Source: Deltaproteobacteria bacterium (GTDB taxonomy: Bacteria; Desulfobacterota; Desulfarculia; Desulfarculales; Desulfarculaceae). Taken from it: a stretch of 64,000 bases of DNA. The stretch spans positions 1 through 64,000 of the forward strand of contig JAHLLJ010000006.1 of the NCBI GenBank assembly GCA_020444205.1, in the 5' to 3' direction. The position numbers were made by a program, and so were the translations under genes. Of the stretch, positions 25,956-33,414 are shown in pieces (the stretch's first letter is position 1; each line of letters starts with the position of its first letter). The notes below the pieces were generated by a model. It was not told where the DNA came from. It worked only from the letters and a program-made list of their open reading frames with translations, and did not search any database.

Positions 25956-26216
25956 TTATATCTTACCCTTGGCAACCAGATATATGCCAAACCCCAAGCC
26001 GGCTAAAGAAACCGCGCAAGCCAGCCAAGTAATGAACAACCAATCGTCCCCAATGACTGATGGGAAATACCGCCTGACAAAGAAAAACACGTAATTGGAC
26101 GCTGTAAGGACGCACGCGGATGTCAACATCCTTACCGTGTATTTCTTAATGAATGTGTAAACGCAGGCGGCGCCCAGAATTACCTGAATAATTGCCAAAA
26201 TTTCTGCCATGCCCAT
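25956..26216 (-). CDS. Small membrane protein of unknown function
   Basis: 86 residues with three predicted helices (EILAIIQVILGAACVYTF; TSACVLTASNYVFFFV; FITWLACAVSLAGLGFGIYL) separated by short basic loops. GAGAGG lies upstream of the start codon. No family recognised. It is a single gene flanked on both sides by copies of the intergenic repeat. Confidence 0.7.
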   Translation of the reverse strand: MGMAEILAIIQVILGAACVYTFIKKYTVRMLTSACVLTASNYVFFFVRRYFPSVIGDDWLFITWLACAVSLAGLGFGIYLVAKGKI

Positions 26217-26394
26217 TTTTAACCTCTCAACACTTTAGTCAATTTAAGTTGTCCTGCAATCGTTACTCTATCATTTGCTGCGCTCAAATCCGTAAAGGGA
26301 ATTATCCCTTCTTCATTGTAACAAAAAAGAGCGGAAGTAACCTTACATGCCCCCTGACCAGCCTACTAAACTTCGCCCAGACAATAAGTTAGTC

Positions 26395-26614
26395 CAGTTC
26401 AGGGGCTCGGAATCACCAGCCCCCGAAACTTCTAGGCACCCGGGAGATAGCCCGTGTCACAGGCGAGAGTCAATCCCCTCGGCCTGCTTGCTCCGCAGCC
26501 CCTCCCTGCCCTATCCCGTTATGGTGCGCGACGCCGTCCATGCAGACGGCGGTCACCAATCACGCGCTCTATCCGGCAGTGCGCCAACCAGCCCTTGTAT
26601 TTGCTGAAAACGCC
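26395..26614. repeat. Intergenic repeat family, copy 3 (E and D modules)
   Basis: E module (26395-26480, TTCAGGGGCTCGGAATCACC and GAGTCAATCC) followed by the D module (26521-26614) with the hairpin GCCGTC-CATGCA-GACGGC. Small open frames across it vary between copies and are not taken as genes. Confidence 0.75.
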
Positions 26615-26684
26615 ACGCCGGTATCGCCCGGGGCCGGGCGCGGGCATGCGAAAGGACGGCCGAAGTGAGAGCTGACTCCCTGCA

Positions 26685-27050
26685 TCAATAGTTGCGCGAC
26701 AACTCCTCTCGCAGTACCTCGGCGTTGTTGCGCTCCCTGTCCTTGGCCGCATAAAGCAATGTGACCACGTCCACATCGATCTCCTGGGCCAACTCCAGTA
26801 GCTTGGCCTTCTTGGTCTCGGCCTTCAGCTCCAGGCGGTATCGTCTCTTAAATTCCTTCCAGCGGGCGGGGTCGTGTCCGAACCATTGGCGCAGCTCGTC
26901 GCTCGGGGCTAGTTCCTTGAGCCAGCCAGCCAGGGATGCCTGTTGTTTGCTCACCCCGCGAGGCCAAAGCCGATCGACCAAATAGCGCTTGCCGTCAGCA
27001 GACTCGACTGGATCATAAATTCTCTTGAGGCGTGGGCCCTTGCCTTGCAT
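26685..27050 (-). CDS. DUF488 family protein
   Basis: 121 residues from ATG 27050 (a GTG two codons earlier is possible). The DUF488/YeaO pattern is clear: KRIYDPVE, YLVDRLWPRGVSK, LKELAPSDELRQWFGHDP, WKEFKRRYRLEL and TLLYAAKDRERNNA. The biochemical role of the family is unknown. It starts 17 bp after the hemerythrin gene and is surely in the same transcript, which links it with oxygen or nitric oxide handling (inference). Confidence 0.9.
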   Translation of the reverse strand: MQGKGPRLKRIYDPVESADGKRYLVDRLWPRGVSKQQASLAGWLKELAPSDELRQWFGHDPARWKEFKRRYRLELKAETKKAKLLELAQEIDVDVVTLLYAAKDRERNNAEVLREELSRNY

Positions 27051-27067
27051 GGTCACCTCGGGCGTTG

Positions 27068-27604
27068 CTATTTCTCCGCTTCGTAACCTTCGACCTTGTC
27101 CTGGAAGAAGTGATGGATAAGCTTGCGGTCGAACTCGTAAAAGTCTGCAAGCATGCGGTCCATCTCCTCCCGGTTGAAGTACTCCATGACCGGGAAGAAA
27201 AAGCGCTTGTCCTCCTTTTCAATGTGCTCAGGGTAAAAGCCGGCAAGCTTTTCCAATAAGCGAATTATCTCTTGGGTGCCGGTGCCTGTGTCTCTATAGG
27301 TTAAGTTGGCTTCGTTCAGGCTTTTCACCATGCCGCGACCAAGTTTGTGCTCCTGGACCAACTCGTCAGTTATGGCCGATAGCTCGGGAGGGAGCTCTTT
27401 GTTACGCAACTCCACGAAAAGCAGGTCTTCTTCCTTGCCGTGGTGGCAGCGGTCGGCATAGACACGAAAAAACTCCACCGCGTCCGCGATGAACTTCGAG
27501 TCCGGCTCAGCGCCCCCCTGAAGTTGCTTGGCTTGTTTTTGAATCAGGTCTACCATGCGCTCAATCAAGCGGTGTTCATGCATTAAGGGACCTATCGGTT
27601 GCAT
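27068..27604 (-). CDS. Hemerythrin HHE domain protein
   Basis: 178 residues from ATG 27604, which follows GGAGG. Conserved ligands of a di-iron site are seen in LMHEHRLIERM, CHHGKEEDLLF, LVQEHKLGRGM and YPEHIEKEDKRFFFP, in a four-helix bundle of normal length. Such proteins bind O2 or NO, or sense iron and oxygen. It is the first gene of a two-gene operon with DUF488. Repeat copy 4 lies immediately upstream. Confidence 0.93.
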   Translation of the reverse strand: MQPIGPLMHEHRLIERMVDLIQKQAKQLQGGAEPDSKFIADAVEFFRVYADRCHHGKEEDLLFVELRNKELPPELSAITDELVQEHKLGRGMVKSLNEANLTYRDTGTGTQEIIRLLEKLAGFYPEHIEKEDKRFFFPVMEYFNREEMDRMLADFYEFDRKLIHHFFQDKVEGYEAEK

Positions 27605-27669
27605 TACGGCCTCCACACAGCCGGATTTGTCGGCTCTCCGGCCGATTTGATTTGGTTATGCTTGTCTAA

Positions 27670-28005
27670 TCTCTAATTATGCGGCAGCCACAGCGATTCG
27701 CCCATATTGAGCCTTCTGCCGCCCTCGCTGCGCTCTGTCACGCGTTTGGTCCGCAGCCAAAGGCTTCATTGCCTACCAGACAAAGCAATTGCTCGCTCAA
27801 ACCCCGGCGATAACCGCAATCTCCAGTATTTTTATATGGTAATCCACCTCATTGACCCCGGTCAATCGACCACCTCCCGACCGCCCCTCCCCTGCCCTGC
27901 CCCACCATGGCGCGCGACGCCATCCATGCGAGCGGCGTTCACCAACCACGCGCTCTATCCGGTAGTGCGCCGGCCAAGCCTTGTGCTTGCTGGAAACGCC
28001 GCGCA
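27670..28005. repeat. Intergenic repeat family, long copy 4
   Basis: All modules in order: H (ATTATGCGGCAG), B (27761-27806, identical over 46 bp to 29161-29206), C (TCTCCAGTATTTTTATATGG) and D (27906-28000). Overall similarity to 29075-29405 is very high. The remaining DNA up to 28174 shows no gene. Plus-strand open frames here shift between copies by amino acid changes and are judged non-coding. Confidence 0.85.
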
Positions 28006-28174
28006 GGCATCCCCCGGGGCCTGGCGCAGCTATTGGTTAGTATCCGTCGACAGGGGACCGTGCCAGGCCGCGGGCATGGCGGAGGGACAGCTTAGGCCAG
28101 TTCTAGCGGGAGCAATACACCGTCACGAATAGATCACGGGACGGCGGACGTTGGCTTGCGCGGGAGCTCGGCCC

Positions 28175-28966
28175 CTAGTTGATGGTGACCGTGGGCTTCA
28201 TGGCCCGCTTGGGGTTCTTTTCCGCAGCCTGGAGCAGCTTGGCCACCTGGTCCTGGGGCAGCCAGCGCACCTTGCCGTGGGCCAGGTCGTAGATGGCGCC
28301 CACCACCATTACCTTCTTGGCCGTCACCATCTCCCGGGTGGCCGGGCTCATCAGGAACAGGTCGCTGATGGCCTGCCACACGTTCTGCTCGATGGCATAG
28401 GGCACGATCTGTGCCCCCTTGACCTGGGGGTGGGCCTTCATGGCAGCCTGCACCGCCGGGAAGATGGGTTCCACCAGGGGCGGGATGTTGCGCTCCAGGG
28501 TGAGGCGATTGCCCTGGGCCGCGGCAGCCACCGCGGCCACCGCGCCGCAGCGGGTGTGGCCCAGCACCACCAGCAGCGGGGTCTTCACATGGGCCAAGCC
28601 ATACTCGATGGTGCCGACCTCATCGGTCTGGGCCACGTTGCCCGCCACCCGCACTACGAACAGGTCCATGATCCCAGCGTCAAAGATATGCTCCAACGGC
28701 ACTCGCGAATCCGAGCAGCTCAGGATGGTGGCATAGGCGTACTCGGCCTGGTTGGAGATATCGGCCAGCTGGATGCGTGCCGCGTCCTGATGTTCCCTCA
28801 GGGGCTCGCCCGCTAAAAAACGGGCGTTGCCCGCCTTGAGCATGGCCAGGGCTTGCTGGGGGGTTGGTTCGATGAGCGCTTTTTGGGCCAGGGCCGGAGG
28901 CGGGCTTGCCAAAAGCAAACTCAGCAAGGTGATTAGTGCCGCCGCACCCAAGCTTTTGGTAAACAT
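28175..28966 (-). CDS. Periplasmic beta-class carbonic anhydrase
   Basis: 263 residues from ATG 28966 (RBS AAAGGAGC), with a signal peptide cleaved near ALAQ. Zinc ligands and catalytic pair are complete: CSDSR (C84, D86, R88) and HTRC (H137, C140). It interconverts CO2 and bicarbonate; export to the periplasm is the less common form of this class and would help carbon supply or pH control at the cell envelope. Monocistronic, between repeat copies 4 and 5. Confidence 0.94.
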   Translation of the reverse strand: MFTKSLGAAALITLLSLLLASPPPALAQKALIEPTPQQALAMLKAGNARFLAGEPLREHQDAARIQLADISNQAEYAYATILSCSDSRVPLEHIFDAGIMDLFVVRVAGNVAQTDEVGTIEYGLAHVKTPLLVVLGHTRCGAVAAVAAAAQGNRLTLERNIPPLVEPIFPAVQAAMKAHPQVKGAQIVPYAIEQNVWQAISDLFLMSPATREMVTAKKVMVVGAIYDLAHGKVRWLPQDQVAKLLQAAEKNPKRAMKPTVTIN

Positions 28967-29074
28967 GATAGCTCCTTTATTCATGGCGAGTCGGGCCGCA
29001 TATTGAGGGCACCCGGACTGGAAGCAGGCCGGGCGCGTTAATTAAGGGTCATCTATCTAAAGGAACCAACCCAT

Positions 29075-29405
29075 ATTATGCGGCAGTCGCCGCTCTTGAC
29101 TTCGTTTCGTGCCGTTTGGCGCTCCTTGCGCGCTCTCCCACCCGCTTAGGCCGCACCCACAGGCTTCATTGCCTACCAGACAAAGCAATTGCTCGCTCAA
29201 ACCCCGACGAGAATCGCAATCTCCAGTATTTTTATATGGTAATCCACCTTACCGACCCCGGTCAATCGGCGACCTCCCGACCGCCCCTCCCCTACCCCAC
29301 CCCGCTATGGCGCGCGACGCCGTCCATGCAGGCGGCGTTCACCGATAACGCTATCTATCTGGCAGTGCGCCGGCCAGGCCTTGTGCTTGCAGAAAACGCC
29401 GCACT
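29075..29405. repeat. Intergenic repeat family, long copy 5
   Basis: Order H (GCGGCAGTCGCCGC, 29080-29093), B (29161-29206), C and D (29306-29400) as in copy 4. It lies between the carbonic anhydrase start and the 3' end of the next minus-strand gene. No gene seen in 28967-29442. Confidence 0.85.
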
Positions 29406-29442
29406 GCTACAATCCGGAGGCCTAGCGCATTGGACGAAGGCA

Positions 29443-30036
29443 CTATTTGTCTACTAATATAATATTAGCGCGTGTAACATTTTTCGGTACTACTACCAAT
29501 CCCTCTCTAATATCGCCGCGTGCTAATAGTTGTTCTTGAGGTAATTTTATATATACATCATTGAGTATCTTTTGGTCATGGTCGTACATGACGACTCTCA
29601 TTTTTGTAGAATTATGTCCAGCGTGACCAGACAAGACAATATACTCATATACAAGATATTTTGGTGATTTAGGATTATCCCAATATAGTTTGACTAGTTT
29701 GATATTTTCATTGTTACTGTTGCCGACAATCGAAGGTGGCAAAATCTCATGATCATTCAAGCTAGGCGGCTTTTCTTCCCTTATTTTATTTGGAATAACG
29801 TAGTATGCAATGCCAGCCAATATAAAGAACAAAGTAACAAAACTAAAAATGTAGATTATCACTTTTTTGGTTTTAGCACTTTCAGCTTTTTTTGCGGCCC
29901 ACACATTAATTTGTTTACCTATAAAGTACAACAAAAGCACTAGGAATATAAATATAGCCGCGCCAATAAATCCGTACTTTTTAAGTAGTTCTTCTATAGC
30001 CGAACTGAACCAAGCAGATGTAGTTAACGATTCCAG
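29443..30036 (-). CDS. Membrane protein of unknown function with probable CTG start
   Basis: The frame runs back to a stop at 30040-30042. The GTG at 29940 would cut a membrane helix in two, whereas CTG 30036, eight bases after GCGAGGA, gives 197 residues: a helix at about 28-45 (FIGAAIFIFLVLLLYFIG), a second at about 60-82 (VIIYIFSFVTLFFILAGIAY), and a soluble beta-rich domain (LVYEYIVLSGHAGHNS, KMRVVMYDHDQKILNDVYI). AT-rich, unlike the core genome; no family recognised. Location outside the cytoplasm is likely for the C-terminal domain. Confidence 0.55.
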   Translation of the reverse strand: MESLTTSAWFSSAIEELLKKYGFIGAAIFIFLVLLLYFIGKQINVWAAKKAESAKTKKVIIYIFSFVTLFFILAGIAYYVIPNKIREEKPPSLNDHEILPPSIVGNSNNENIKLVKLYWDNPKSPKYLVYEYIVLSGHAGHNSTKMRVVMYDHDQKILNDVYIKLPQEQLLARGDIREGLVVVPKNVTRANIILVDK

Positions 30037-30173
30037 ATGCTAATCCTCGCGCGATGGTAAGGGTATCGCTATTTATAGGCTCGCCAAATTTTTGCGTGCC
30101 TAAAAGACTAGTGCATTTATACCAAGCATTTATGACGTATCATAAATTAACACCGCTTTTAATTATTAGATGC

Positions 30174-30548
30174 CTATTTGTTTTGCTTCTTGAATTTGTC
30201 GAAATTGAAATTAACTGCTTTTGTTGGCCATAGTTTATATCCATAGTTTTCTTCTCCCGTATAGCGAGTAGGATTAAGGCTCATCACATAATCATAAATT
30301 TCCTGTGTAATGCGGGAGGAAGGTGTTTCATTATATAAAATTATTTCACGCCTATACATTTTTTTATCTCGGTGCCACCACAATTTTCCAGCCACGGCAT
30401 TAGTTTGGTCCTTGCCAGGATCAGTTATGCGTTTTACCGCGGGATCACCAGGCATTATTTCGCATGGAACATTTATAGCTTCTGCTATGGATGCCGCCAA
30501 ACATAGCATCACCATTATCGATAATATAATAAGTACTCTACTCATCAT
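30174..30548 (-). CDS. Small secreted protein of unknown function
   Basis: 124 residues from ATG 30548 (GGAGG nine bases upstream). Signal peptide cleaved near SIAEA, mature start INVPCEIMPGDPAVKRI. Trp/Tyr/Lys-rich (LWWHRDKKMYRREIILYNET). One Cys. No family recognised. The upstream sequence GCCGTATAAT resembles the H repeat module end (GCCGCATAAT) and could serve as a -10 box. Confidence 0.6.
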   Translation of the reverse strand: MMSRVLIILSIMVMLCLAASIAEAINVPCEIMPGDPAVKRITDPGKDQTNAVAGKLWWHRDKKMYRREIILYNETPSSRITQEIYDYVMSLNPTRYTGEENYGYKLWPTKAVNFNFDKFKKQNK

Positions 30549-30767
30549 CGCTTGGTTCCTCCAACCCCAGATTATACGGCGCCACCTACGTTTCACTTAA
30601 TTTGAAGTCTTCTAAAAGACCATTGTGATCACTGGCGCTTAGTTAACTCCTCAGTATCAGAGTTGCTTCTCCTTGCCCTTGTCCGCCCCTACCGTTGGAC
30701 GCCATCGTCTAAACGGTGAGGTTGTTGGGGTGTCCAGGCAACCTGCCGCCTGGGCGCCACTACGTCC

Positions 30768-30926
30768 TCACTTCTTCTTTTCGTTCCTCTTCGTGGCAGC
30801 ACGCTTCTTTGCCGCAGGTTTCTTCTTAGCCGGCGTCTGCGCCAGAGCGCTGCCCGCAGCGGACTTGGAGGCCTTGCTGGCGCGCTTATCGGTTAGCGTT
30901 TTGGAAGCGCCGGTAGCTGCTTTCAC
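30768..30926 (-). CDS. Small Lys/Ala-rich histone H1-like protein
   Basis: 52 residues starting at GTG 30926, right after GGAGGTGCCAGC. The protein is Lys, Ala and Ser rich with a C-terminal tail of KK and AAKK repeats (TPAKKKPAAKKRAATKRNEK), the composition of bacterial H1/Hc1-like DNA-binding tails. It follows the gene at 30958 by 31 bp and should be co-transcribed. It was found by reading the sequence and lies opposite a longer but implausible plus-strand frame. DNA compaction is inferred from composition only. Confidence 0.6.
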   Translation of the reverse strand: MKAATGASKTLTDKRASKASKSAAGSALAQTPAKKKPAAKKRAATKRNEKKK

Positions 30927-30957
30927 GCTGGCACCTCCACATGCGGGCTGTAATGGT

Positions 30958-31230
30958 CTACATATGCTGATGCAGCCAATCGTTGCATTCCTTGCTTAAA
31001 TTCTGGGTCGCCCAGGCTCCCGATAGCGCAACCACCATGAGGTGATCATTGTTGTCAATATACTGCTTCAATTCGTCGCGTATGTCGGATGGGCTTTTAT
31101 CGGTTACGACCAACCACGTTGAATCCAGATAATGCCACCAGGTGCTCCCCACTTTTTTGATGCCATCATATAGGGGTTTATAATCTTTTCCGGGCTTGTT
31201 GAGGTCGTAACCAATCAATCTAACAGCCAT
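30958..31230 (-). CDS. Cas2-fold-like small protein (SinR/GhoS-type family)
   Basis: 90 residues: RLIGYDLNKPGKDYKPLYDG, then WWHYLDSTWLVVTDKSPSDI and LMVVALSGAWATQNLS. The start with a beta strand ending YDL, a helix, then a W-rich strand fits a ferredoxin-like fold related to Cas2 and is like a widespread family of stand-alone small proteins. No Cas1 or CRISPR array is present. Function unknown; Cas2-like toxins are one possibility. It heads a two-gene unit with the histone-like gene. Confidence 0.6.
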   Translation of the reverse strand: MAVRLIGYDLNKPGKDYKPLYDGIKKVGSTWWHYLDSTWLVVTDKSPSDIRDELKQYIDNNDHLMVVALSGAWATQNLSKECNDWLHQHM

Positions 31231-31290
31231 ATCTTTCTCCCTGGGCAGGCAGATTTATGGTCAAATACGATTTTATTTGTTATGCATGAT

Positions 31291-31611
31291 CTATCTACGG
31301 TCCAAGCCATCCCTAGTCATCCACAGCGTGGAGGTGGATCCAGCTGGCCGCACTTCCATCATGTCGCTGAACATTGAAACATCTTTTAAAAACACTTTAA
31401 TCCCCGGTTTGACAATAGTGCAGCGCCGACCATCCATCATTTTAACAAAGGCTATCTTGTCCTTTTGCACGGCGTAGGTGATAGCCTGGTCTAGGTACTT
31501 TTTACTAGTGCAGGCGATCGCATTTTTTTTGGTGTAGTACTCACCAGCTGAAGCAAGTGCCGGAGCTAAAAGAGAAAAGATTATCATCCCACAAAAAAGC
31601 AATCTTTTCAT
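31291..31611 (-). CDS. Small secreted protein, paralogue B of a tandem pair
   Basis: 106 residues from ATG 31611 (RBS GAGGGGGCT). Signal peptide (LLAPALASAGEYY). The mature part shares with the preceding gene a Cys-Ser-Lys motif (ACTSKKYLDQAI / ICNSKSSYQMAT), an aligned GRC (DGRRC / SSGRC) and a following VxL. Two Cys likely form a disulfide. Role unknown. Separated by 7 bp from its paralogue, same operon. Confidence 0.7.
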   Translation of the reverse strand: MKRLLFCGMIIFSLLAPALASAGEYYTKKNAIACTSKKYLDQAITYAVQKDKIAFVKMMDGRRCTIVKPGIKVFLKDVSMFSDMMEVRPAGSTSTLWMTRDGLDRR

Positions 31612-31618
31612 AGCCCCC

Positions 31619-31939
31619 TCACTTGTTGTAATTGTGCAACTCGGTGTATCCCGACCCTGCTTCGCCAAAAACGCTTACCTTGACGAGACCGGTGGCGTGC
31701 CCTTCTTCCAAGTAAACGATGCGCCCCTTCCCATACACTTTACATCTGCCGCTTGACACCATTCCCTTCACGGCATCGCGGTTTCCCCTTGCCACGAGCT
31801 GAGTCGCCATCTGATAAGAAGACTTGCTGTTGCAGATCAGGGTGGGCGCCCCCAACTCCACTAGGTCGTCCGCCCAAGACGGAACACACCACAATATCGC
31901 CACTGAGGCGGCTAATAAAACTGATAGAAGTTTTTTCAT
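31619..31939 (-). CDS. Small secreted protein, paralogue A of a tandem pair
   Basis: 106 residues, signal peptide cleaved near PSWAD, two Cys in the mature chain, predicted as a small beta-rich fold (RIVYLEEGHATGLVKVSVFG). It and the next gene have the same length, the same Cys spacing and weak sequence identity, so they arose by tandem duplication. No family recognised. Confidence 0.7.
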   Translation of the reverse strand: MKKLLSVLLAASVAILWCVPSWADDLVELGAPTLICNSKSSYQMATQLVARGNRDAVKGMVSSGRCKVYGKGRIVYLEEGHATGLVKVSVFGEAGSGYTELHNYNK

Positions 31940-32012
31940 GGTTTCCCCTCGGTGGTTGCTGCGAATAGGCTAGCCTGTGCTCAGCAAGCCACATCTTGCC
32001 CCCTTTTATGGT

Positions 32013-32654
32013 CTAGAGGTCAAGTACGTACTCAGCCCAGTGCTGTTCAGCAACTAGAGCCAGAGGAAATCCTTTTCCCTTGATCTTTACTGCCGTTTCT
32101 ATCTTCCGGCCGTAGGAGCTGTGTGCCCAGTCTCGGCTTCCCAGGTCTCCTATGACCACGTAGTGCGTCTTCTGGGTCGGCCTTTTCACAGCCATGCCTC
32201 CCAGCTGCTCGACCATTGCATGGCATTCCGGGCGCGTGCCAGACACAAACTGCCCTGTGAAGCAGAAGATACGATCTTCGAAAACCACGTCTGGAGGAGG
32301 GTCGTCCAAAGGCAAAGAAGTTGAGATATTTTTGGGTGAAGGACCATTCCCTATGGGACCTGTCAATTGGTTCAACGTGTCCAAAAGCTCTACCTGCTCA
32401 TCGGCATCGAGCTTGCCATCAACCAGCATCTCGCAAACCCGCCCATAAAGGATGTTGGCCGGCCATTGTCCGGTAACCTCTCGGTTGGCACTTAGCCACT
32501 TGAGTAGTGCTTCTGCTTCTGCCTGGTTAACCACGCCATCGGCGGCCATGCCTTTGCAAACGCCAATGAGTTCATCGACGCTGCGATCCCGCCTTCTCGT
32601 CCGGTTGAATATCAGACTTCTCGGTTGGCCCTGTTCATCCAGCTTGCTTACCAC
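32013..32654 (-). CDS. BRCT domain protein with TerB-like helical N-terminus
   Basis: 213 residues from GTG 32654. Residues about 25-95 form a helical domain with two matching halves (GMAADGVVNQAEAEALLKWL and EMLVDGKLDADEQVELLDTL), as in TerB-like/EF-hand-like modules. Residues about 125-205 are a BRCT domain (FEDRIFCFTGQFVSGTRPEC, GGMAVKRPTQKTHYVVIGDL) like that of NAD-dependent DNA ligase. Such stand-alone proteins are often found on prophages and islands and may bind DNA ends or phosphoproteins; role unknown. Confidence 0.88.
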   Translation of the reverse strand: MVSKLDEQGQPRSLIFNRTRRRDRSVDELIGVCKGMAADGVVNQAEAEALLKWLSANREVTGQWPANILYGRVCEMLVDGKLDADEQVELLDTLNQLTGPIGNGPSPKNISTSLPLDDPPPDVVFEDRIFCFTGQFVSGTRPECHAMVEQLGGMAVKRPTQKTHYVVIGDLGSRDWAHSSYGRKIETAVKIKGKGFPLALVAEQHWAEYVLDL

Positions 32655-32734
32655 AACACTTCATCTCCCTGAGCAGGTAGGTATGGTTAGGCCTGGTTTT
32701 TGTGAGGGATTGTGATTAGATACCAAGGAAGTTA

Positions 32735-32856
32735 AAGCGGCCCCCACCAGCTAAAACGTGTGTCTGATCGATCTCAGGAGCAGGCGAACCACCAAATCCC
32801 CTGGAATTTTCTAGACAAGCGGAATGATAGCCTGTGTTTTAGGTGATAGTCAATCC
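32735..32856. repeat. Intergenic repeat family, E module
   Basis: CACCAGCTAA, ACCACCAAATCCCCTGGAAT, CTAGACA, TAGCCTGTGT and GATAGTCAATCC align with 25873-25945 and 26395-26480. It ends at the stop codon of the small ORF at 32850. Confidence 0.6.
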
Positions 32857-32942
32857 TTGGGCCCTTCCTCCAGCTTCAGCACCAGGCTGAGCAGGCCGGC
32901 CGCGGCCGTGATAAGGGCAGTGGCCACCAGGTGTCTAATCAT
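32850..32942 (-). CDS. Possible 30-residue membrane peptide
   Basis: ATG 32942 overlaps the stop of the TPR remnant (ATGA) and encodes one hydrophobic helix (HLVATALITAAAGLLSLVL) with a short charged tail. Translational coupling to a broken gene and its tiny size make it uncertain. Confidence 0.3.
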   Translation of the reverse strand: MIRHLVATALITAAAGLLSLVLKLEEGPKD

Positions 32943-33228
32943 TCGGCCGCCTTCCCATTGCCTTTGCGCTCGGCCAACAACTTTTGGGCCTTAAGGAGGT
33001 TTTGCCGCATTTCTTCGATGTAGTCATCCTCCCCAGCTGCCCCAAATACTTCAAGTGCTGCGCGATAGGCCTCCACGGTTAGTTCCAGCTTTTCCGTCCT
33101 ACGCTCATGATCGCCCCCAGGCTGGCTTGCGCATTGCCCAGGCTTTTGCCGTTCATAGCCACCTTCGGCAGGTAGACCCGAGCCTCCTCCTCGATGAGAC
33201 GATGGTAGAATCCCAGGGCACCCTCTTA
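32939..33228 (-). pseudogene. Remnant of a TPR repeat protein, frameshifted
   Basis: Two reading frames together give a tetratricopeptide pattern: the upstream frame reads LGFYHRLIEEEARVYLPKVA ... NGKSLGNAQASLGAI, and a second frame continues TEKLELTVEAYRAALEVFGA and ends in NLLKAQKLLAERKGNGKAAE. A frameshift near 33110 and loss of any start mark it as a pseudogene fragment of the large TPR/NLR-associated family in which units end AYRAALEVF. Confidence 0.65.
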
Positions 33229-33414
33229 GCAATATGTCAGATATGCCTTGGTGTAAAATTACGGTCTAATCAGTACTGGAAGGCCGTCCTGTTGCCGGAC
33301 TCGTTGCCGAAGCTTTAGAGATGTATCTGGCCAGACACAAATAGGCAACCGACACATTAATATTAAGCAGTTAGCACCATTTAAATTTGAATCCAAATAT
33401 TTGAATAGACCGAT

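Noticed and set aside
27707-28132. Plus-strand ORF sharing RLHCLPDKAIARSNP with another at 29116-29457
   Set aside because: Both are the repeat modules read as protein; differences are mostly amino acid changing, there is no ribosome site, and the D hairpins explain the conservation.
22591-29405. Integron attC cassette array
   Set aside because: The gene-plus-repeat layout is similar, but core sites (GTTRRRY / RYYYAAC) were not found and the repeats are too long and variable; no integron integrase.
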